Shown: positions 1 to 9,082, counted from the first letter of the stretch. The stretch is DNA of 33,676 nt from Alphaproteobacteria bacterium (GCA_021775935.1 JAJFGY010000047.1:1-33676), one strand, 5' to 3'. The notes: generated by a model not told the origin, from the letters alone. Made by a program: numbers and translations.

Positions 1-1596
1 AATGCGGCAACCGGCGACATAGATGTTGGTGCGACAACCGCTGGGACCTCGATCATGATCTCCGGTCAGGATATTGATCTCGGTGGCAAAGTGACAGGTG
101 GCGCGCTTGCGAGCCTGACTGCAACCTCTGGAAACATTTCATCCCCCGGATCGCTTGAAATAGAGGCAGGCTCTATTTCGCTTTTAGGCCGGGTTGTGGC
201 GGCGGGCGATGTTCTTTTGACTGCGCTGACCGGCGGGCTTTCTTCAACAGGTAGTTTGACCGCTACGGTTGGAAATATTATCGCGACTGCACCTACTGGA
301 CCGATTTCAGTAGATGACCTGGTCGCAGGCAACAATATTCGGCTCGTTGGTGCCTCAGTTAGCGTCGCGGGCACCGCTACTGCTCAGGGCGGTGCATTTG
401 TTCAGGCCTTAGCCGGCAATGTCGCTGTCAGCGGAAGTGTTAATGCAGCAGGCGGCGCCCTCGTTTTGAACGCGGCAAACGGTACGGCTCTTCTCAACAG
501 GATCGGAGCGCTCGATGATGTCACGCTGACTGTGGCCGATCTTGATCTGTCTGGTTCCATCACTGCTGGTGACCAGTTTATCCTGGAAACAGCGCGGACC
601 GGTCAGACGATTGTGCTGGGTGGGGACGGCTCGACGGCTGGGGTCACTTTGCGCCGGGCCGCGGGTCTCATTATCGACGAGGCAGAACTTACAAAAATTT
701 CCGCAGGTCGTTTTGATGTAGATGGCGGCGCCAACGATGTTCTGCTGCTTGATGCGCGCTTTAGCGGGGCAAGTTTGGACACGTTGATGATTGGCACGGA
801 TCAATCATCTCGCATCATTGCGGCGGGTACGGTGACGGGGCTTTCGTCACTGCAGCTGGGATACCAAACGAGCGAAATTGACCGACGGCCCGACCTCATT
901 CTGGTCTCCGGGCAATTGGGACTTGATACCGCTGCGGGACGTTTGGGTACCGTGCGCCTTGAATCTTCTGACGACATCGTCATTGGGACCGAAAAATTCC
1001 TCGATGTTTTTGAAACAGGAACCCTCTCTCTGTTCGGACTTGCTTCCCTGCCAAACAGTCTTGTCGGAGGCACCACCGATCACGTCTTTATTGCGACCGA
1101 TCAACTGCAATTTGTTGCGCCTGGCTCAATCGTTCAACTGAACACGGGCAGGGGTGTGGATGGCGCCGGTATTGTTTTCGGTGTGCCTGGTGCAGGCGAC
1201 GGTGTCTTGTTTCCGTCTGGAACTGGGCCAACGGAAGTCCTTCTCTTCGGCGATGTTATTCGTGCGGATGGATCCCGTGTCTCAGGATTTAGTGCAAGTC
1301 TTGAGGATAATATTTTGTTTGGCGGGAACACGATGACCAGTGCGGTGGGTCTTGCCCAGAACAATCAGTATTATATGAACTTCTGCCTCATTGGTGATCC
1401 GGTGAGTTGCTCTGCGGACTCTCTGCGGGAAATTGAACGCAATACCCGCTTTATTAATGGAGACCCTTCTGGTCTTGGTGGTGTGATTCCGGTTGTTTTT
1501 GAAACTGGGGAAGATGACGAACGCAACCAGGAAGAAGATTTGGGCGGTGTCGCCGCCAGCGGCAATGAAGCCCTTTGGGATGCGGGGAGCCAATGA
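1..1596 (+). CDS. Filamentous haemagglutinin-like / beta-helix repeat exoprotein, C-terminal part (5' truncated by window)
   Basis: Reading frame is open from base 1 (NAATGDIDVGATTAGTS...). It shows degenerate short repeats rich in G/S/T/A/V/N/D (e.g. 'GSLTATVGNIIATAPTGPISVDDLVAGNNIRL'), typical of FHA-type beta-helices. No C-terminal autotransporter barrel is visible; it ends in an acidic tail. Confidence 0.75.
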   Translation, partial: NAATGDIDVGATTAGTSIMISGQDIDLGGKVTGGALASLTATSGNISSPGSLEIEAGSISLLGRVVAAGDVLLTALTGGLSSTGSLTATVGNIIATAPTGPISVDDLVAGNNIRLVGASVSVAGTATAQGGAFVQALAGNVAVSGSVNAAGGALVLNAANGTALLNRIGALDDVTLTVADLDLSGSITAGDQFILETARTGQTIVLGGDGSTAGVTLRRAAGLIIDEAELTKISAGRFDVDGGANDVLLLDARFSGASLDTLMIGTDQSSRIIAAGTVTGLSSLQLGYQTSEIDRRPDLILVSGQLGLDTAAGRLGTVRLESSDDIVIGTEKFLDVFETGTLSLFGLASLPNSLVGGTTDHVFIATDQLQFVAPGSIVQLNTGRGVDGAGIVFGVPGAGDGVLFPSGTGPTEVLLFGDVIRADGSRVSGFSASLEDNILFGGNTMTSAVGLAQNNQYYMNFCLIGDPVSCSADSLREIERNTRFINGDPSGLGGVIPVVFETGEDDERNQEEDLGGVAASGNEALWDAGSQ

Positions 1597-4571
1597 TCGC
1601 TCGACTTCCAGCCTTATTGTCAGCCTTTGTGCTCTTCGCTGCTGCTTGTGTTCCGGAGATGGGATCGTCTCTTCCAGATGCACTTGATCTGGGCGCAAGT
1701 TCAGAGGGCGACGCTTGCAGGGCAGGCAAACGCCTTGATACGGAGGCGGTTGGTGCCCTTGCGCGCTATGATGTGTTTTGCGGAACCTGGCGGCGACCAG
1801 CGGCAACATTAGATGTCTATCCAGGCGACAAAGTTGCGGGCAGTGTGCTGCTTGAGGGATGCATGTCGTCAGCAAACACGACCCAGCTGGGCGAGGGGGT
1901 GTTGAGCTGCCCCGGGAAGATTTCAGGTTCCTTGCTGCAGGATCTCGCCATTAGCGCGACGGGCGCGAACAATGTGGTTCATGCACGCGGAATACCCGGC
2001 GCGCTGCCTGCTATGAGACGGGGCGCTGCAGCTCTTGCAGGACTTGAGGCGCCCATCGAACTAAGCTCGGATGAGATGGCAGGCTTGCCTGGTGTTGCAG
2101 CCCTGCAGGATCAGGAAGTTTTGCGGCGACGGGGGCACCGTCGGAACGTCTCTTTCCGGTTTTCTCTTGCGGCAGAAGACTATGCGAAGGCGGTAGCAAT
2201 CCAGGATGGTCTTTTCGGGGGCGATCCGGTTCGTCGCGCCGACATTGCGCTGGATCTTGGCCTAAACCTGTCCAGCCAGGGTCGGTTTGCAGAAGCTGAG
2301 CAGCTGCTTGAGGACACGGCTTTGTCTGCTGGTGTGCAGACCACTTCCTGGCTGCGGGACAAATTGATCAACTATCAAGCGGTCCATCAGCTGAACACTG
2401 GGAATTACCGAGAGGCTCTTGCGCTCGCCGAGCAACCGTTTGCACCCGAAACATTTGGCGCGTTCGCATTTGTGTCGGGTGATGTGGCAGAGAGCGTCAT
2501 CACGCCCCGTGCTGCTGAGTTTGTAAATCATCGCAGTGGCGATGGGGTTCCTCCGATTTACTCCGATGCAGAACTGCGGCCTGGTGTTCGAGCGATCATT
2601 CTTGAGGCCCATCGTGCTTACCTGCTGGCTTCTGCTCTTCTTTTGTCGGGGCGTGAGGGTGCTGGAGATGCACTGGACGACGCGGCTTCTTTGGTTGAAC
2701 GTGCCCCGGAGGGGTCTGCTGGATGGCTGGATGCATTGATTGAAGAGCGCCGCGCGGCCAACGATCTAGAGCAGGGAAATATTGGTGCAGCTCGCTCCCG
2801 GCTCTCTACCCTTGTTTCTAGGTGGATCCGGGATCAGCCGCAATCTCTGCTCACTGCGCGGTTGCTTGCAAGCCTCGGAAAAACCCAAATCGCAGATGGC
2901 GACGTCTCCGCCGCGCTGGCATCGTATGATCGTTCTTTTGACCTCTATTCCGGCGTAGAGGGATCGTTTGGGATATCGCCTGATGTCGCCGGTGACTATT
3001 TGGGCGTATTGCTGCGGGCTCAAAAGGCAGGTCTTGGGGATGCGGCGCGTCTTACGCGGCGCTTTGTGGACGCATTTGAAGGGATGGTTGAGCCGCGCGC
3101 GGCTGCCGCTATGGCCATGGCTGCTGCTCGTGTTGCCGGCGAGGGCACTGCTGATGAAATTCGTGCCTTGCAGGATGCTGAACGCGCTCTTCAGGAGGCA
3201 CGTCTCGCGCTACAGCAAGGTGCCAGTACGGATGATCCTGAGGAGCTTGCGCGGTTGACGCTTGCCGCCGATACCGCGGAAACCTTAGCTCTGGATGCGG
3301 AGGTGCTCGCACGACATGCACAACCCCAATATATGCAACTGATCAATGGGGGTGCGGAAACTGCCGACCTCATTTCTACACTCGCGGCGGACGAAGCTTT
3401 CGTGGCTTTTGCGCCGACACAAGCCGGTGGGTTTGGGTACGCAGTCTTCGCTGGCAAGATTATGCCCTTTGGGACAGAGCTTGGTCGGGATGAAGCGCGT
3501 CGATTGGTGCGCCGCGTGCGCTCAACCTTGCGGGCGCGCGCTGGTGGCACACCGCCCTTCGCAGCTGAGCAGGCCCACACGCTGTTTGAGGGCGTCTTCC
3601 AGCCTGTCTATGCTGATCTTGTTGAGGCGGGCGTGAAGACGCTGGTCTTTGCGCCACGCGGCGTGATTGGGTCTCTGCCGCCGTCTCTTCTTCTGTCGAC
3701 ATTTGAGGACGAGCATAAAGTTCTTGCGCGATCGCGTTCCTATTCGACCCTGCCCTGGCTTGCGAATGATTTTGCGTTCATTAACACGCCAAGTGCGGCA
3801 AGCTTTGTGGCGGCGCGGTTGGCTGATGCACCGGAAGCGAATTCTGGCATGACGGTATTTGGACCGCCAGTGCCCCCTAACAATTCTGATGCATGGGTAA
3901 AAGATTTTACGGCCCGCATGACTGCTGAGGGCAGGCCGGAACGGTGTGGGCAGGTCTTTGCAGGCGAACCCAATTTGCAGAAACCCTTGACGGCGCTTCG
4001 GTCTTCGGTTGGTTCTTCATTTGGTCGCCGGGATGTCACCGGTCGCGCATTCACTGATCTGGATATAGCGCAGGATGCCTCACTGGTTGATCAGCAAGTG
4101 TTGGTCTTTGTTACGCATGGCTTTTTCGGGGATGGGTTTTGTATCTCTGAACCGTCGCTCCTCACCTCGCTCGATACGCAAGGTGGAGATGGCATGTTGA
4201 GCGCAACTGAGATCCTTGATCTGAAGCTGGACGCAACGCTGGTCGTCCTTGCCGCCTGTGATACCGCGCGTGCAGCGGAAGGCGCCGAGGGTGTTGCTGC
4301 AGTCTTTGATGGTGCGCAACTGGATGGGCTTGTGCGTAGTTTTGTCTATGCAGGTGCGCGCTCGGTTCTCGCAACACACTGGGTTGCAGACGACGCAGCA
4401 GCGGATGCGGTTGTCCGAAAATTCTTCGCCGACGCAGCGCGGGAGCCGATGCATGAGGCATTGCGCGGCGCACAGCGAAGCCTTATTGCTCAGGACAAAT
4501 TTGCGCACCCCTACTTCTGGGCACCCTACGTCATGATCGGCGACGCAGACCGCGTACTTGGGCGCAGCTAG
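1593..4571 (+). CDS. TPR and CHAT-domain protein, putative lipoprotein (caspase-like peptidase family)
   Basis: Start at ATG 1593 overlaps the upstream stop (ATGA) and gives MIARLPALLSAFVLFAAACVPEMG, a lipoprotein-type signal with an AAC lipobox. TPR-like helices lie in the middle. C-terminal CHAT signatures are VFVTHGFFGDGFC (His codon 4116-4118) and LVVLAACDTARAAEG (Cys codon 4257-4259), followed by GARSVLATHW and HPYFWAPYVMIGD. Confidence 0.88.
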   Translation: MIARLPALLSAFVLFAAACVPEMGSSLPDALDLGASSEGDACRAGKRLDTEAVGALARYDVFCGTWRRPAATLDVYPGDKVAGSVLLEGCMSSANTTQLGEGVLSCPGKISGSLLQDLAISATGANNVVHARGIPGALPAMRRGAAALAGLEAPIELSSDEMAGLPGVAALQDQEVLRRRGHRRNVSFRFSLAAEDYAKAVAIQDGLFGGDPVRRADIALDLGLNLSSQGRFAEAEQLLEDTALSAGVQTTSWLRDKLINYQAVHQLNTGNYREALALAEQPFAPETFGAFAFVSGDVAESVITPRAAEFVNHRSGDGVPPIYSDAELRPGVRAIILEAHRAYLLASALLLSGREGAGDALDDAASLVERAPEGSAGWLDALIEERRAANDLEQGNIGAARSRLSTLVSRWIRDQPQSLLTARLLASLGKTQIADGDVSAALASYDRSFDLYSGVEGSFGISPDVAGDYLGVLLRAQKAGLGDAARLTRRFVDAFEGMVEPRAAAAMAMAAARVAGEGTADEIRALQDAERALQEARLALQQGASTDDPEELARLTLAADTAETLALDAEVLARHAQPQYMQLINGGAETADLISTLAADEAFVAFAPTQAGGFGYAVFAGKIMPFGTELGRDEARRLVRRVRSTLRARAGGTPPFAAEQAHTLFEGVFQPVYADLVEAGVKTLVFAPRGVIGSLPPSLLLSTFEDEHKVLARSRSYSTLPWLANDFAFINTPSAASFVAARLADAPEANSGMTVFGPPVPPNNSDAWVKDFTARMTAEGRPERCGQVFAGEPNLQKPLTALRSSVGSSFGRRDVTGRAFTDLDIAQDASLVDQQVLVFVTHGFFGDGFCISEPSLLTSLDTQGGDGMLSATEILDLKLDATLVVLAACDTARAAEGAEGVAAVFDGAQLDGLVRSFVYAGARSVLATHWVADDAAADAVVRKFFADAAREPMHEALRGAQRSLIAQDKFAHPYFWAPYVMIGDADRVLGRS

Positions 4572-4580
4572 GGCGAAAAC

Positions 4581-5477
4581 TTATCGCGGGCAAAGCGCTT
4601 CGGAATCACCACCACCGATGAGAGCAAGAGCGGCTTCACGATCAAGGCCTGCGTCTTTGGCAGCACTGATTTGCTGTGCTGCCTCATAAGACCAAACATA
4701 CGGGTCTTCTGCGGCAATGCAGAATGCTGCCAGCATGGTTGCCGTGTCTTCGCCCATCCAAGCGGGAATAGCTGGTGGTGTGGCTGAAGGCACATCTGCA
4801 ACCGCGTCAAAGAAGGTCTGACGTGTGCGGCCATAGGCATCTTTCACCACGATCGTGTATCTGCCTGGCACAATGGTCCTGGCGGGGAGCGTCGTTGAAA
4901 TGTCTGACAATGTCTGAGTTGCGAAAATCCGATCTGTGGGGTCAAGGACAAGCAATTCGTAAGGAGCTTGGCCCCCTGACCACCCAACCCAAAGAGGGCG
5001 GAAGCCTGCTTTGATTTGTGCAGACTCTGTTTCCAGATCCAGCAGGCCAAATTCAAACTCTCCCCCTGAACGGGCCAATCCCTGGCCGACCAGTCGGTCG
5101 CCAAGAGGCAATAGCCTTCCTTCGATCAGTTCGCTGATGGATTGGCTGCCTGTGGATGCAGGTCCCACCGTATAGCTTTTTGGTCCGCGAATTTCGTTGG
5201 GCCCTGAACTCCCGGCAATGCCGAGTACGACCCGGTCACTTGCGCTCTTCAGGCTGACAACATCGCCTTCACAGAGAGGCGAGAAGACGGCAAGTGAGGC
5301 TTCAGATCCAGCTCGATTGATGCGAATGCTGTCTGACCCGCCATCGATTTGTTTCACAAAGGCGACTGTGGCTGAGCCGCAGGCAGGGATCGCTGCTTGC
5401 GCACTTGTTGCGCCCATCCATGCTGCCGCGCCCAGCGCAATTGCAATGGCTGTATTAGCTGTTTTTTGTTTCAGCAT
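4581..5477 (-). CDS. Secreted protein with signal peptide, possibly FecR-like N-terminal domain
   Basis: MLKQKTANTAIAIALGAAAWMGATSAQAA is a Sec signal with an AxA site. 'VAFVKQIDGGSDSIRINRAG...LCEGDVVSLKSASDRVVLGI' resembles the FecR/prepilin-like sandwich. The family call is tentative. Confidence 0.6.
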   Translation of the reverse strand: MLKQKTANTAIAIALGAAAWMGATSAQAAIPACGSATVAFVKQIDGGSDSIRINRAGSEASLAVFSPLCEGDVVSLKSASDRVVLGIAGSSGPNEIRGPKSYTVGPASTGSQSISELIEGRLLPLGDRLVGQGLARSGGEFEFGLLDLETESAQIKAGFRPLWVGWSGGQAPYELLVLDPTDRIFATQTLSDISTTLPARTIVPGRYTIVVKDAYGRTRQTFFDAVADVPSATPPAIPAWMGEDTATMLAAFCIAAEDPYVWSYEAAQQISAAKDAGLDREAALALIGGGDSEALCPR

Positions 5478-6924
5478 TTCTCAAGCTTTCCATTAATTCT
5501 TCGAAGTCTTCTCTGGCTTCGTTAAGCGCTGCTGCATATGCCGGCGCAGCCAAACCAAGCCAAAGACCGTCGTCCAGGAGAAAATAGCTCACACCAGCCC
5601 CAACCCAGAATACCCCCACACCGATCAATATCTTGATGATAACCGGATTGGTCAACAAATTGATAGGTGTGCGGGCAATCCTCATTGCCCAGTGCAGGTC
5701 TTCCATTGGTTTTAGGAAGTCTCGGGCTTTCCGGCAGTACCAGAATGCCAAAACTATCAGCATGACGAATATGGTTAATAGCACGGCCTCAAAATACCAC
5801 GCCATCCGCCGCACTTCGCCGCCCGCTTCAACGCCACGGATGATGTTCGCAATGACCAGGCTACCTCCCATAGCGCCATAAGCGGAGATATGTCGGTCTC
5901 TTGCAGCTTGGGCTGCTGACCCAATAATAATGACGCCATCATTGGCAGAAAGACCTGCGACCATCCCAGGCTCTACAAAAGCTGCTGGGATTACGAACAT
6001 GTCTGCCGCCGGGAGTTGGGGCTCAGGGTCATCTGCCGTACCGGCGTTCAGGCTGTAATTGATCAGGCTTTGCTGACCTTTGAATGTCATCGGTGCCCGG
6101 CCAGGGATAGAGAGGTCGAAGGCAACGTCATCCCAGGTTCCAGCACAATAGGCGCGGGGACCCTCCATTGTCTTTTGCACGGCCTGAATTGCGTCACGGG
6201 GACTGTCGGCTTTCCGCGCAATGGCCGCATAGAAAGCTGTGGTGGCAGAGGCCTCGATGCCGGTGGGCGTGTCGATGCAGAGGAAGTGAGAGAAGTACCG
6301 CGCGCCCATCACCTCATCTCCGGTGAGTTGGGCACTTGCCCAAACAATATTGTCCTCTGGCGCGGAGAGAATGATGCTGTCTCTGTCAGAGGCGCGCGCT
6401 GCGGCAAGAGAACCAGGTCGGCCATCCCCCTCTGTCACTTCTCGCTGTAGAATGAGCAAAGGGGCTTCCGGGTCGCGGCCCCACTTCTGAAGCAGCTCAT
6501 CGATCCGTTGTTCGGCGGCTTCATCTGGGGTGCGCCAAAACAGGTCAATGTCGACAATCACGACTTTCGGGCGCGGCATGCCTGGCAGCCCATAGGATGC
6601 TTCAATCAAGTCTGCCAGAACGGGGCGCGGTGCATAAGCCAGCGCAGGGCCGTCGGCGGTAGCACCCTGCCAGACTGAGTCATCTAAATTGAGAAAGAGA
6701 ATGGGGTGAGATCCGGGCAGCGTTTTGTTGACCCGCATCTCAAACGCTATCTGCAGGGCCTCGCGGTCAGCCTCGCCGACAAAACTTCCCCAAACGACAT
6801 CATTGCGTAGGCCCACCCAGACCAGCAGAGCCAACGCCAAAGAGATCAAGAAATTGACATCGAAGGGGCCTTTTTCAGGCTTGTCCGCTTTTTCACTGCC
6901 GTTGGTTGTCACTTCGTTCCCCAT
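5455..6924 (-). CDS. CHASE2-domain-like membrane protein without recognisable output domain
   Basis: N-terminal TM segment (FLISLALALLVWVGL), then a long extracytoplasmic region with CHASE2-like features (PKVVIVDIDLFWRTPDEAAEQRIDELLQKW, GVIIIGSAAQAARDRHISAYGAMGG), then about 3 C-terminal TM segments and a short tail. The ORF extends to a TTG at 6939; ATG at 6924 is preferred. Overlaps the downstream gene by 23 bp. Confidence 0.72.
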   Translation of the reverse strand: MGNEVTTNGSEKADKPEKGPFDVNFLISLALALLVWVGLRNDVVWGSFVGEADREALQIAFEMRVNKTLPGSHPILFLNLDDSVWQGATADGPALAYAPRPVLADLIEASYGLPGMPRPKVVIVDIDLFWRTPDEAAEQRIDELLQKWGRDPEAPLLILQREVTEGDGRPGSLAAARASDRDSIILSAPEDNIVWASAQLTGDEVMGARYFSHFLCIDTPTGIEASATTAFYAAIARKADSPRDAIQAVQKTMEGPRAYCAGTWDDVAFDLSIPGRAPMTFKGQQSLINYSLNAGTADDPEPQLPAADMFVIPAAFVEPGMVAGLSANDGVIIIGSAAQAARDRHISAYGAMGGSLVIANIIRGVEAGGEVRRMAWYFEAVLLTIFVMLIVLAFWYCRKARDFLKPMEDLHWAMRIARTPINLLTNPVIIKILIGVGVFWVGAGVSYFLLDDGLWLGLAAPAYAAALNEAREDFEELMESLRNAETKNS

Positions 6925-6979
6925 ATCTCGTCTTGGCAAGATAGTGCGGGGGTAAGGGCCCGCGCAACGGGAGAAGTGA

Positions 6980-7007
6980 GCAGGCTGTCATTTGTCCGAC
7001 AGCCTGC
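6980..7007. terminator. Perfect 10-bp inverted-repeat hairpin downstream of acyl-CoA dehydrogenase
   Basis: GCAGGCTGTC-atttgtcc-GACAGCCTGC followed by cTTTTG on the + strand. It lies just after the stop of the minus-strand gene 7017-8237. Confidence 0.5.
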
Positions 7008-7016
7008 CTTTTGTTG

Positions 7017-8237
7017 TTAAACCGGCAAACCGCCAAGGGCGGAATGCAGTGTGCCGCTTTCTTTGAAGCTTTTGATCGTACGCTCTGCGATCCGCATTTG
7101 GTGGATTTGGTCGGCACCGTCCGCAAAGCGTGCCCACCGAGCTTGTTGTGCCATGTGGGCGAGAGGTGTGTCGTGGGAATAGCCCAATGCCCCGTGGACC
7201 TGAATGGCCCGATCAATGATCCGGTTCAGCGAATTGGCGACGAAGTGTTTTGCCATGGACACTTCTGAGCGGAAATCGTCGCCGTTGTCGATCTTATAAG
7301 CGGCATGCAGAACCATCAGCTTTGATTGATAGAGCTCCATGGTGCTGTCAGCGATCATCCACTGGATGCCCTGTTTTTCAGACAGATAGGAGCCGTGGGA
7401 GAAGCGCTTGGTTGACCGGTCGACCATCATTTCCAGGGCAGTTTCTGCCTGTCCAATCCAGCGCATACAATGGGCAAGGCGCGCGGGTCCCAGACGGGAT
7501 TGTCCCAGTCGGTGACCATCGCCGCGTCCCCCCAGACGCCGTGTGTCTGGCACACGCAGGTTTTCAATCAGGATTTCAGAATGGCCGGAAGACCCGTGCA
7601 TGGTTTGGATTTCGCGGACCTCGGACCAGCCGTCTGAGGGCAGGTCGATGATGAAAGCCGTATTGGCTGCCTGTGGAATTTTTGGGTCGTCTTCTGTGCG
7701 CGCGATCAGAATGGCAAAGTTGGCGCGATGCGCACCGGTGATGAACCACTTATGGCCGTTGATGACCCAGCTATCTCCTTCGAGCTTTGCATTGGTGCGG
7801 ATGAGTGTCGGGTCTGATCCCGCAACCTCCGGTTCTGTCATGGCAAAGCAGGAGAATTTTCTTCCTTCGCACATGGGCCGCAGATAGGTGTCCTTCTGTT
7901 CCTCTGTTCCCCATTTCAGTAGCGTGTGCATGTTGCCTTCATCGGGCGCCTGGCAATTGATGGCGAACGGACCGTATCGAGAGCGCGCAGCCTCGGCAGA
8001 AATCATTGCGAGCTCCACATGGCCGAGCGCCATGCCGCCCCATTCTTCTGGCATATGTGGCAGCCAAAGACCTCTCTCATACGCTTCCGTTCGCATTTTG
8101 ATGACGCCCTCGCGCACCGACGTGCGGTCATCCTCATCCATTGCTTCTTCGACAGGCTTTACGACCTCGTCAATAAAGTTGCGGATAGATGTTCGGATGA
8201 CTTCGACTTCTTCTGGAAAGCTAAAATCAATCGCCAT
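7017..8237 (-). CDS. Acyl-CoA dehydrogenase family protein
   Basis: Family motifs CFAMTEPEVAGSDPT, WVINGHKWFITGA, RLGPARLAHCMRWIG and AIQVHGALGYSHDTPLAHMAQQAR. Confidence 0.92.
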   Translation of the reverse strand: MAIDFSFPEEVEVIRTSIRNFIDEVVKPVEEAMDEDDRTSVREGVIKMRTEAYERGLWLPHMPEEWGGMALGHVELAMISAEAARSRYGPFAINCQAPDEGNMHTLLKWGTEEQKDTYLRPMCEGRKFSCFAMTEPEVAGSDPTLIRTNAKLEGDSWVINGHKWFITGAHRANFAILIARTEDDPKIPQAANTAFIIDLPSDGWSEVREIQTMHGSSGHSEILIENLRVPDTRRLGGRGDGHRLGQSRLGPARLAHCMRWIGQAETALEMMVDRSTKRFSHGSYLSEKQGIQWMIADSTMELYQSKLMVLHAAYKIDNGDDFRSEVSMAKHFVANSLNRIIDRAIQVHGALGYSHDTPLAHMAQQARWARFADGADQIHQMRIAERTIKSFKESGTLHSALGGLPV

Positions 8238-8455
8238 GATGTTTCCTCCTCGGTTTTGTTGGGGAAAGGCTAGCAGGGTGTTTGAGGTTGCAAAAGCATC
8301 AAGGATGCGGGCACGTCAGCGGGTCAAGGGACCTGGCATTGCAATTTCGGTGTCCTGCAATTCAGTTTTGGGCAGTTTTGAACGCCCTCTCTCATTGACT
8401 TTGGAGGGATCAGAGCGAAGTCTGTCTCCAATGATCAATGAAAGGCACTTCACAT

Positions 8456-9082
8456 ATGATTACTGTCCACCATCTCAATAATTCCCGGTCACAGCGCATT
8501 CTCTGGATGCTGGAGGAGCTGGGTCTTGAATATGAAATCGTCCATTATCAGCGCGACAAAGAAACCAATCTCGCGCCGGAGTCCTTGAAGAAAATTCATC
8601 CGCTGGGCAAGTCGCCCGTCCTGACCGATGGTGATGTCAAAATCGCGGAGTCCGCGGCAATCATTGAGTATCTGGTTGATACATATGGCAAAGGTGCGTG
8701 GAAACCTGCGTCGGGTACACCAGAAGCGCTGCGATATCTGGAATGGATGCACTATTCAGAAGGTTCGGCCATGTTGCCGTTGCTGCTTGGGCTCTATGTC
8801 GGACGCCTCGGTGAGGCCGGTGGTCCGCTGTTGCCACGGATCATGGGTGAAATGACAAATAATTTTGCCTATATGAACGGCGCTCTGGAGAAACAGGATT
8901 GGTTTGCAGGGGATGAAATCACTGCGTGTGATGTGCAGATGAGCTTTCCCATGGAAGCAGGTCAATCAACCGGTTTGGTCAAGGAATACCCTAATCTTGT
9001 GGGCTATCTGGAGCGCATTCAGGCACGCCCTGCCTACAAAAAGGCACTGGAAAAGGGTGGTCCATACCAACTGGGTGGTTAA
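8456..9082 (+). CDS. Glutathione S-transferase family protein
   Basis: Thioredoxin-fold N-terminus MITVHHLNNSRSQRILWMLEELGLEYEIVHYQRD, 'PLGKSPVLTDGDVKIAESAAIIEYL' and a GST C-terminal helical domain. ATG 8456 is preferred over ATG 8438. Confidence 0.92.
   Translation: MITVHHLNNSRSQRILWMLEELGLEYEIVHYQRDKETNLAPESLKKIHPLGKSPVLTDGDVKIAESAAIIEYLVDTYGKGAWKPASGTPEALRYLEWMHYSEGSAMLPLLLGLYVGRLGEAGGPLLPRIMGEMTNNFAYMNGALEKQDWFAGDEITACDVQMSFPMEAGQSTGLVKEYPNLVGYLERIQARPAYKKALEKGGPYQLGG

Noticed and set aside
1282-1875. 197-aa minus-strand ORF opposite the exoprotein/CHAT junction
   Set aside because: Antisense to two well-supported coding frames; composition looks like shadow translation (His/Arg/Pro-rich, no domain).
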